Shown: positions 6,826-11,262 of the stretch, in pieces
Layout: each line of letters starts with the position of its first letter
Numbering within the stretch: the first letter of the stretch is position 1
NCBI GenBank assembly: GCA_009704425.1
Contig: WLEG01000037.1
Location: 1 to 11,262, forward strand
DNA length: 11,262 bases
Direction: 5' to 3'
DNA from: Actinomycetota bacterium
Lineage (GTDB): Bacteria; Actinomycetota; Acidimicrobiia; Acidimicrobiales; Ilumatobacteraceae
Made by a program: the position numbers and the translations under genes
Notes under the pieces: generated by a model
Told to the model about the DNA's origin: nothing
What the model saw: only the letters and a program-made list of their open reading frames with translations
Database searches by the model: none

Positions 6826-7671
6826 TTGAGCGACACACCCGCGTTCACCGACGCCGGCCGACGTTGGGCCGAGATGCTCGCGTCGTGGGCCATACCCGAC
6901 GAGATCGTGGCGCGGGGTGAGGTTCCGCCGTGGTCGCACGACCCCGACACGTTCGCCATGGACGACACCACCGATGCGGGCGATCCCGTCTTCGAACTGG
7001 CCCGTGAGTTGTTGCCACTCGAAGGTGGCACGGTGCTCGACGTCGGTTGTGGCGGAGGGCGATCCTCGCTCCCGTTGTATCCGCGGGCCCGTCGCATCAT
7101 CGGCGTCGACTCCAACCGGGCCATGCTCGACCGATTCGCGGCCTCGGCCGAGAGTTTGGGAGTCGAGCATCGCGAGATCGAAGGACGTTGGCCCGACGTG
7201 GCGGTCGAGGCCGAAATGGCGGGAACGCCCCTCGAGCGGGTCGACGTGGTGGTGTGTCATCACGTCTTCTTCAACGTTCCCGATCTCGAGCCCTTCGTCG
7301 TGGCCCTCACCGCCGTCGCTCGATTGGGCGTGGTCACCGTGTTGCCGCGCCGTCATCCGATGTCGGCGTGGAACGCCGCATGGAAGCACTTCTGGAACAT
7401 CGATCGCCCCCTCGGACCCACGTCGGACGACGCGGTGGCGGTGTTGCACGCCCTGGGCATCGAGCCCGAGGTGATCGAGCTCCCTCGACCCGCCGTGTCA
7501 CGTCATGCCGAGGACCCGGCGGCGCTGGTGCGCTCGGCACGTCGACGTCTGTGCCTCACGTCCGACCGCGACGACGAGTTGGCGGAATGGTTGCGTGTCG
7601 ACCCTCCCGACTTCATGCGTGAGGTGGTGGTGCTGCGTTGGCCCGGCGGTTTGGATCACGAAGGTCCTTAG
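6826..7671 (+). CDS. Class I SAM-dependent methyltransferase
   Basis: Predicted 281-residue cytoplasmic methyltransferase. Motif I is VLDVGCGGG (residues 70-78), which binds S-adenosylmethionine, followed by the acidic end of strand 2 in IIGVDSN and by VDVVVCHHVFFNVPD, the usual motif IV/post-motif region. Acceptor specificity cannot be read. The start is unusual: TTG at 6826, only 2 nt after the P450 stop and without a Shine-Dalgarno sequence. It is chosen because the residues after it (RRWAEMLASWAIPDEI) look like the conserved N-terminal helix of related proteins; the ATG at 6874 would cut that helix. Close spacing implies translational coupling with the P450. The 3' end overlaps the convergent ClC gene by 59 bp, so the last ~19 codons are antisense to that gene's tail. 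Functional link to the P450 is inference from operon position. Confidence 0.85.
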   Translation: MSDTPAFTDAGRRWAEMLASWAIPDEIVARGEVPPWSHDPDTFAMDDTTDAGDPVFELARELLPLEGGTVLDVGCGGGRSSLPLYPRARRIIGVDSNRAMLDRFAASAESLGVEHREIEGRWPDVAVEAEMAGTPLERVDVVVCHHVFFNVPDLEPFVVALTAVARLGVVTVLPRRHPMSAWNAAWKHFWNIDRPLGPTSDDAVAVLHALGIEPEVIELPRPAVSRHAEDPAALVRSARRRLCLTSDRDDELAEWLRVDPPDFMREVVVLRWPGGLDHEGP

Positions 7672-8881
7672 TGGATCCGGGTCGCTGGCCCGAGTAGATG
7701 CCCTCGCGTGGTGACACGGCGTAGGCGACCACACCGACGATGGCGGCCGGAATCGCCATGTGCGCTCCGAACAACTCGATCACCAGCACGGCGCAGGCGA
7801 CGGGTGTGTTCGATGCGGCGCCGAACACCGCTCCCAGGCACACCGCCGCGGTGATCGCGGGAGGCAAGCCGAGTGGTGCCGACATCACCGAACCGAGAGT
7901 CGCTCCGACGACGAACAACGGGGTCACCTCGCCGCCGGGAATACCGCACCCGAGGGCCACCGCGGTGAAGAGGATCTTCAGCAACGGGTCCCACCAGTCG
8001 GCCAGATCACCGGCCAACGCGTGGTCGACGAGGGGCAACGAGAGTCCCAGGTAGTCGCGCCCCAGCAACAACATCAGGGCCAGGGTGGCGAGTCCACCCA
8101 CCACCGGTCTCAACGGGGTGAAGGCCACGGTGCGCTCGGCGATCGTGCGCACCAGACGCAACACCACGATGAAGAGTCGCGCGGCGAGACCGGCCACGAC
8201 ACCCAGCGCCGCCAAGCGTGTCGCCATCCACCAGTCCAGGTCGATCACGAGATGAGAGATGGGGGTCGACCGTCCGAGGCCCTCCACCACGAGATCCGCG
8301 GTGACCGAGGCGACCAGAGCCGGAACCACACCCTCGTATCGGAGGCGACCCGTGCGCTGCACCTCGAGACCGAAGATCGCACCCGCCAAGGGAACTCCGA
8401 ACGCGCCCCCGAACGCACCGGCCATCGCGGCGGTCATCAGCAAACCGCGGTCGCCGTCGCTCAAGCGCAGTGGTCGGGCGAGAAGCGAGGTGACCGACCC
8501 GCTGATCTGGAGAGCGGCCCCCTCACGACCGACGGAAGCGCCCGTGAGTTGGGCGATGTACGTGGCGCCGAAGATCATCGGAGCCATGCGGGCCGGAACG
8601 GGTTCCACGGGTTCTGTGCCGTCGCCGCCGTTCGCGTTGGCGATCACGATCGACGTGCCCCGGTTGGCCGAGCCACCGAACTTCCAATAGGTGAAGCCGA
8701 GGATGCCGGCGGCGAGAGGCAGCAACCACACCAACCACCTGTGCTCCAGTCGGGTGGACGTGGCCTGGTCGAGGGCCTCGAAGAGGGCCCACGAACCGAT
8801 GCCGCCGACGGCACCGACGACGATCGACGACAGAACGATCGACAGCAGGTGCGCGAAACGTTTCACCGCGTCGGAATCCAC
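7613..8881 (-). CDS. ClC antiporter of the CLC-F (fluoride/proton) type
   Basis: Predicted 422-residue polytopic membrane protein of the ClC family. The gating glutamate is Glu120 in GREGA. The residues before it (RMAP at 98-101), the segment GGEVTPLFVVGATLG (316-330) where chloride-type ClCs have GGxFxP, and the C-terminal GIYSGQR resemble the fluoride-specific CLC-F exporters, in which the Val-Thr of GGEVTP lines the anion pathway; the chloride-type GSGIP motif and its serine are not evident. Expected role: proton-driven fluoride efflux from the cytoplasm. Many hydrophobic helices span 14-390; there is no CBS domain. The GTG start follows a -10 element by six bases, so the mRNA is probably leaderless and no fluoride riboswitch can fit. 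It is divergent from the response regulator. The Pro/Ala/Arg-rich last ~15 residues lie in the overlap with the methyltransferase. Ordinary chloride transport remains possible; ClC membership is certain. Confidence 0.9.
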   Translation of the reverse strand: MDSDAVKRFAHLLSIVLSSIVVGAVGGIGSWALFEALDQATSTRLEHRWLVWLLPLAAGILGFTYWKFGGSANRGTSIVIANANGGDGTEPVEPVPARMAPMIFGATYIAQLTGASVGREGAALQISGSVTSLLARPLRLSDGDRGLLMTAAMAGAFGGAFGVPLAGAIFGLEVQRTGRLRYEGVVPALVASVTADLVVEGLGRSTPISHLVIDLDWWMATRLAALGVVAGLAARLFIVVLRLVRTIAERTVAFTPLRPVVGGLATLALMLLLGRDYLGLSLPLVDHALAGDLADWWDPLLKILFTAVALGCGIPGGEVTPLFVVGATLGSVMSAPLGLPPAITAAVCLGAVFGAASNTPVACAVLVIELFGAHMAIPAAIVGVVAYAVSPREGIYSGQRPGSTKDLRDPNRRANAAPPPHA

Positions 8882-8887
8882 CCGATC

Positions 8888-8893
8888 ACGGTA
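8888..8893 (-). promoter_or_regulatory. Leaderless -10 element for the ClC gene
   Basis: On the minus strand TACCGT is followed by exactly six bases and the GTG start codon, the geometry of a leaderless actinobacterial promoter. No good -35 is present where expected (about 8911-8917); that stretch is covered by the putative response-regulator boxes, which would suit an activated or repressed promoter. Confidence 0.5.
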
Positions 8894-8905
8894 CCCGTTG
8901 CGTCC

Positions 8906-8925
8906 TTCTCACCGGACTCTTACCT
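8906..8925 (+). promoter_or_regulatory. Putative response-regulator operator (two direct repeats, 11-bp step)
   Basis: TTCTCACCG at 8906-8914 and CTCTTACCT at 8917-8925 are two imperfect copies of the nonamer TTCTCACCT found three times before the last gene. Their starts are 11 bp apart, about one helical turn, as in operators of OmpR/PhoB-family regulators. They lie 22-41 nt before the regulator's ATG, over the -35 position of its own promoter and over the -35 position of the divergent ClC promoter. Autoregulation is inferred. Confidence 0.5.
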
Positions 8926-8934
8926 CCGTTGGGG

Positions 8935-8940
8935 CAGACT
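8935..8940 (+). promoter_or_regulatory. Possible leaderless -10 element for the response regulator
   Basis: CAGACT, a near match to TANNNT, is followed by six bases and then the ATG at 8947. The nearest operator box starts 18 bp before it, close to the 17-bp distance seen in front of the last gene. No Shine-Dalgarno sequence is visible before this ATG, which favours a leaderless transcript. Confidence 0.35.
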
Positions 8941-8946
8941 CTGCGC

Positions 8947-9642
8947 ATGGCGAATCGAGTGCTCGTGGCCGACGACGACAAGGCGGTGCGCGAGAGTCTG
9001 GTGCGTGCGCTCACCTTGGAGGGCTACGAAGTGGACGCGGCCAACGACGGCGCGAAGGCCCTCGAGATGATCAGGGTCGGAGAGCACGACGCTCTCGTGC
9101 TCGATCTGATGATGCCGGTCATCGACGGCCTCACCGTGTGTCGGGTTCTGCGCTCGGAGAAGAGTCGACTGCCGATCCTCATGCTGACCGCGCGTTCCGA
9201 AACCAGCGATCGGGTTCAGGGCCTCGACGCCGGAGCCGACGATTATCTGCCCAAACCCTTCGCCCTCGACGAGTTGTTGGCCCGTCTGCGCGCTCTGCTC
9301 CGTCGCACCGGACCGGTGGATCAGGACGATTCCCACGACCAACTGGTCCTCGACGATCTGCGCATCGACACCGCCGCCCGTCGGGTCTTCCGCGGCGCTC
9401 ACGAGCTGGATCTGTCGAAAACGGAGTTCGAGTTGTTGGAACTGTTGGTGCACAACTCCGGCATCGTGCTGGATCACTCCACCATCTACGACCGCATCTG
9501 GGGGTACGACTTCGGTCCCGAGTCCAAGAACCTGGCGGTGTACATCGGATACATCCGTCGCAAGGTGGACCTCGACGGTCATCGGCGTCTCATCCACACG
9601 GTGCGTGGCGTGGGGTACACGGCGCGGGTGTCGGCATCGTGA
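8947..9642 (+). CDS. OmpR/PhoB-family response regulator, MprA-like
   Basis: Predicted 231-residue DNA-binding regulator. The receiver domain (about 4-118) has the acidic pocket Asp9-Asp11, phosphorylated Asp53 in LVLDLMMP, Thr81 and Lys103 in DYLPKPF. The C-terminal winged-helix domain (about 135-228) carries TEFELLELL, the recognition-helix region (HSTIYDRIWGYDF) and the closing LIHTVRGVGYTAR. The closest family I recognise is MprA of mycobacteria, which with MprB responds to envelope stress; the match covers both domains, but orthology would need a tree. It forms an operon with the kinase (4-nt overlap). The ATG at 8947 starts directly with the first receiver strand; an upstream in-frame start at 8929 is unlikely. 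Phased direct repeats immediately upstream suggest that it regulates its own expression and, by a shared motif, the exported protein downstream of the kinase. Confidence 0.95.
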   Translation: MANRVLVADDDKAVRESLVRALTLEGYEVDAANDGAKALEMIRVGEHDALVLDLMMPVIDGLTVCRVLRSEKSRLPILMLTARSETSDRVQGLDAGADDYLPKPFALDELLARLRALLRRTGPVDQDDSHDQLVLDDLRIDTAARRVFRGAHELDLSKTEFELLELLVHNSGIVLDHSTIYDRIWGYDFGPESKNLAVYIGYIRRKVDLDGHRRLIHTVRGVGYTARVSAS

Positions 9643-10994
9643 GTCTGCGTTGGAAGCTCACCCTCGCGTTGGCGGTCATCGCCGCGTTGGGCACCGGGCT
9701 CGTCGGTGCGTTGTCGTACCAATCCACGCAGTCCCGTTTGATGACCGAGATCGACCGTTCGCTCGTCAATGCCACCGATCGTTTCCTCGACCGACGAGGG
9801 GGAGGTCGTGGTGATCGGCCGGGTTCCTTCGACAATCTCCGACTCTCCATTCCCGAACGTCCGCTCGGAATCGAACAGTTCGTGGTGCAGCTGATCGATC
9901 CGTCCGGTGACGTGCTGGCATCCACCGAGGGCGTGACGATTCCGGTGACGCCACGGGTGATGTCTCTCATGGGTGGCGACGGAGAGCCGTGGTCGTCGAC
10001 CGAACGCGCGGACGACGACGCGACCTATCGACTGCGCTCGTTCGCGACACCCATCGGTGTCGTGCGAGTGGGTCGTGACCTGACCGAGACGGACAACGTG
10101 CTGGCCGATCTGCGGACGCGAGCCGTGTTGCTGTCCACCTTGGTGGCCGCGGTGGCCGCGGTGATCGGTTGGCTCATCGCGCTTCGCGTGACGTCGCGAC
10201 TGCGTCGTCTCTCGATCGCCGCCGAGAACGTCGCCACCACCGGACGACTGAACGTGGACGCACCGGTGACCGGACGTGACGAAGCGGGCCGACTCGGTCG
10301 CTCGTTCAGCGAGATGCTGGCGGCCTTGTCCAGATCCAAGGAGCAACAACAGCGCCTGGTCGAGGACGCCGGTCACGAGTTACGCACTCCCTTGACCAGT
10401 CTGCGGACGAATCTCGACGTGTTGAAACGGCATCCGACGATGGACGACGAGACGAGATCGCAGATCCTGGCCGACATCGATCGGGACACGGCCGAGTTGT
10501 CGAACCTCGTGGAGGAAGTGGTGGCCGTGGCGGCCGATCGGCACACCACCGAATTGCCCGAACCGGTGCGATTGTCCGAGGCCGTCGAGCGTGTCGTGCA
10601 CAAGGCTCGCCGTCGCACGTCGCGCGACATCGTCGTGGTGGCCGACGACTCGATCGTGATGGTCCGCCCCGCGTTGTTGGAACGGGCGATCTCCAACCTG
10701 ATCGACAACGCGTTGAAATTCGACGTCTCCGATTCGCCGATCGACGTCGCCGTGCGTCGTGGGGAGATCGCCGTGTCCGATCGGGGTCCCGGTATCCCCG
10801 AGGCCGATCTGGCGAACGTCTTCGAACGTTTCCACCGCTCGGTGACCGCACGAACCATGCCCGGCTCTGGACTGGGACTGTCGATCGTGTCCGAAGTGGC
10901 CACCAGTCACGGCGGAACCGTGTTCGCGCGGAATCGGGCCGGGGGCGGGGCCGAGGTGGGTCTGGTCCTGCCGTGCGAGGATCGAAACGCCTGA
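9639..10994 (+). CDS. HAMP sensor histidine kinase, MprB-like
   Basis: Predicted 451-residue membrane sensor kinase. Order of parts: short cytoplasmic tail, transmembrane helix 1 (about 7-27), extracytoplasmic sensor region of about 130 residues (28-160) with no domain I can name, transmembrane helix 2 (about 162-183), HAMP linker (about 183-235), dimerisation/phosphoacceptor helix with His246 in DAGHELRTPLTSLR, and a HATPase_c domain with the N box (Asn353, Asn357 in NLIDNA), G1 box DRGPGIP (from Asp381) and G2 box GSGLGLS (from Gly409). These motifs resemble MprB closely. The GTG start lies in a GTGA overlap with the regulator's stop, so the two are translated together. The frame stays open far upstream, but that extension runs antisense to the ClC gene and through the regulator and is not coding. 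The signal sensed is unknown; envelope stress is suggested by analogy. Confidence 0.95.
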   Translation: MSLRWKLTLALAVIAALGTGLVGALSYQSTQSRLMTEIDRSLVNATDRFLDRRGGGRGDRPGSFDNLRLSIPERPLGIEQFVVQLIDPSGDVLASTEGVTIPVTPRVMSLMGGDGEPWSSTERADDDATYRLRSFATPIGVVRVGRDLTETDNVLADLRTRAVLLSTLVAAVAAVIGWLIALRVTSRLRRLSIAAENVATTGRLNVDAPVTGRDEAGRLGRSFSEMLAALSRSKEQQQRLVEDAGHELRTPLTSLRTNLDVLKRHPTMDDETRSQILADIDRDTAELSNLVEEVVAVAADRHTTELPEPVRLSEAVERVVHKARRRTSRDIVVVADDSIVMVRPALLERAISNLIDNALKFDVSDSPIDVAVRRGEIAVSDRGPGIPEADLANVFERFHRSVTARTMPGSGLGLSIVSEVATSHGGTVFARNRAGGGAEVGLVLPCEDRNA

Positions 10995-10999
10995 TCAGA

Positions 11000-11012
11000 G
11001 GCGATTTTCGCC
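11000..11012 (+). terminator. Weak hairpin after the kinase gene
   Basis: GGCGA-TTT-TCGCC can form a 5-bp stem with a 3-nt loop, starting 6 nt after the kinase stop. There is no following U tract, so termination would be inefficient at best and some read-through into the next gene is likely. Confidence 0.25.
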
Positions 11013-11024
11013 CTGGAACGGCAA

Positions 11025-11066
11025 TTCTCACCTCGTTCTCACCTGACTCGGCTTTGCTTCTCACCT
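11025..11066 (+). promoter_or_regulatory. Operator with three exact TTCTCACCT boxes in helical phase
   Basis: Identical nonamers TTCTCACCT occur at 11025-11033, 11036-11044 and 11058-11066. Their starts are 11 and 22 bp apart, so all face the same side of the helix, as in binding arrays for OmpR/PhoB-family regulators. The third box ends 8 bp before a putative -10 element, so it covers the -35 position as class II activators do. The motif recurs, less perfectly, before the response regulator gene 2.1 kb upstream, which makes that regulator the prime candidate for the binding protein. Confidence 0.65.
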
Positions 11067-11074
11067 ACGACGCG

Positions 11075-11080
11075 CAATCT
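11075..11080 (+). promoter_or_regulatory. Possible -10 element for the exported protein gene
   Basis: CAATCT is a near match to TANNNT, and its first base departs from consensus as in CAGACT before the response regulator. Transcription would begin near 11087 and give a leader of about 40 nt containing an inverted repeat and a strong ribosome binding site. No consensus -35 is visible. Confidence 0.35.
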
Positions 11081-11089
11081 GAGTGCACA

Positions 11090-11106
11090 CAGGTGAACCG
11101 CACCTG
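11090..11106. promoter_or_regulatory. Inverted repeat CAGGTG-N5-CACCTG in the leader
   Basis: A perfect 6-bp inverted repeat with a 5-bp centre (AACCG) lies between the proposed transcription start and the ribosome binding site. It could be an operator for a dimeric regulator or a small RNA hairpin. Its arms share CACCT with the TTCTCACCT boxes but it is out of phase with them. Confidence 0.4.
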
Positions 11107-11113
11107 ACACAGC

Positions 11114-11119
11114 AAGGAG
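11114..11119 (+). promoter_or_regulatory. Strong Shine-Dalgarno for the last gene
   Basis: AAGGAG, 8 nt before the ATG at 11128, is the best ribosome binding site in the window and fixes that start codon. It contrasts with the leaderless or SD-poor starts of most other genes here, suggesting that this protein is made in quantity. Confidence 0.8.
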
Positions 11120-11127
11120 CACACGAC

Positions 11128-11262
11128 ATGAACACACCGAAGTACACGACGAAGAAGTTGGCGGTTCTCGGCGTCACCGCCGGATTGGTCGCCGGAGCCG
11201 GAGCCGGGTTGCTGATGAACCTGCCCGGAGGCGCCAGCGCCAAATCCCCGGTGGCCGTCTCG
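11128..11262 (+). CDS. Exported or membrane-anchored protein, 3' partial
   Basis: Only the first 45 codons are inside the window. They show a basic N-terminus (KYTTKK), a Gly/Ala/Leu/Val-rich hydrophobic segment (about residues 11-30) and a likely signal peptidase site after GGASA at about residue 38, so the product is probably secreted or anchored in the envelope. The mature part is cut off and no domain can be recognised. In mycobacteria the mprAB genes are followed by pepD, an HtrA-like serine protease controlled by MprA; position and promoter architecture make an analogous envelope target attractive, but the visible residues neither support nor exclude a protease. The gene is preceded by three phased regulator boxes, a short inverted repeat and a strong ribosome binding site. 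Confidence 0.8.
   Translation, partial: MNTPKYTTKKLAVLGVTAGLVAGAGAGLLMNLPGGASAKSPVAVS

Noticed and set aside
5555..6838. Long open frame antisense to the P450 (427 codons)
   Set aside because: Same shadow effect; no recognisable motifs, and it exactly mirrors a well-conserved gene.
8882..8946. Fluoride riboswitch before the ClC gene
   Set aside because: Only 65 bp separate the two divergent start codons. The -10 lies six bases from the GTG, and no matching fold was seen.
7760..9070. Long plus-strand frame through the ClC gene
   Set aside because: It is the complement of a clear polytopic membrane protein; its product is low-complexity and charged, and it runs through the regulator promoter.
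8691..9638. Upstream extension of the histidine kinase frame
   Set aside because: The frame is open but lies antisense to the ClC gene and across the response regulator in another frame. The GTG at 9639, overlapping the regulator stop, gives a normal first transmembrane helix.
10991..10998. CTGATCAG palindrome over the kinase stop
   Set aside because: An 8-bp palindrome is frequent by chance, has no loop and no repeat partners nearby.

Overview
The window is high-GC DNA with dense coding, short gaps and several start codons that sit exactly where a leaderless transcript would begin. Together with an MprA/MprB-like two-component pair, a RipA-like peptidoglycan hydrolase and a ferredoxin/P450 pair, this points to an actinomycete, perhaps class Acidimicrobiia. 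The class is a guess; the phylum is well supported. No rRNA, tRNA, CRISPR array, insertion sequence or prophage gene is visible, and no gap between genes exceeds about 190 bp.

Layout. (1) 1-1446: 3' portion of guaA (GMP synthase), whose 5' end lies outside the window. (2) 1433-1557: five tandem copies of a 25-bp unit that begins inside the last guaA codons and carries a small palindrome. (3) 1633-2781: secreted coiled-coil NlpC/P60 hydrolase. (4) 2829-4597: an ACAD10/11-type phosphotransferase and a dienelactone-hydrolase-family protein with a 4-nt start/stop overlap. (5) 5333-4569, minus strand: YaaA-family protein, overlapping the previous gene tail to tail by 29 bp. (6) 5377-7671: a tight ferredoxin - cytochrome P450 - SAM methyltransferase operon. 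(7) 8881-7613, minus strand: a ClC antiporter with hallmarks of the fluoride-specific CLC-F clade, overlapping the methyltransferase tail to tail by 59 bp. (8) 8947-10994: OmpR-family response regulator and HAMP histidine kinase (MprAB-like, 4-nt overlap). (9) 11128 to the end: first 45 codons of an exported or membrane-anchored protein with an elaborate promoter region.

How they fit together. The most informative signal is regulatory. The promoter of the truncated last gene has three exact copies of TTCTCACCT with starts 11 and 22 bp apart, the helical phasing typical of OmpR/PhoB-family operators. A degenerate pair with the same 11-bp step lies in front of the response regulator, in the 65-bp gap shared with the divergent CLC-F gene. 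I infer that the regulator controls itself, the downstream exported protein and possibly the antiporter. The ferredoxin/P450/methyltransferase operon looks like a compact oxidise-then-methylate unit whose substrate cannot be read from the sequence.
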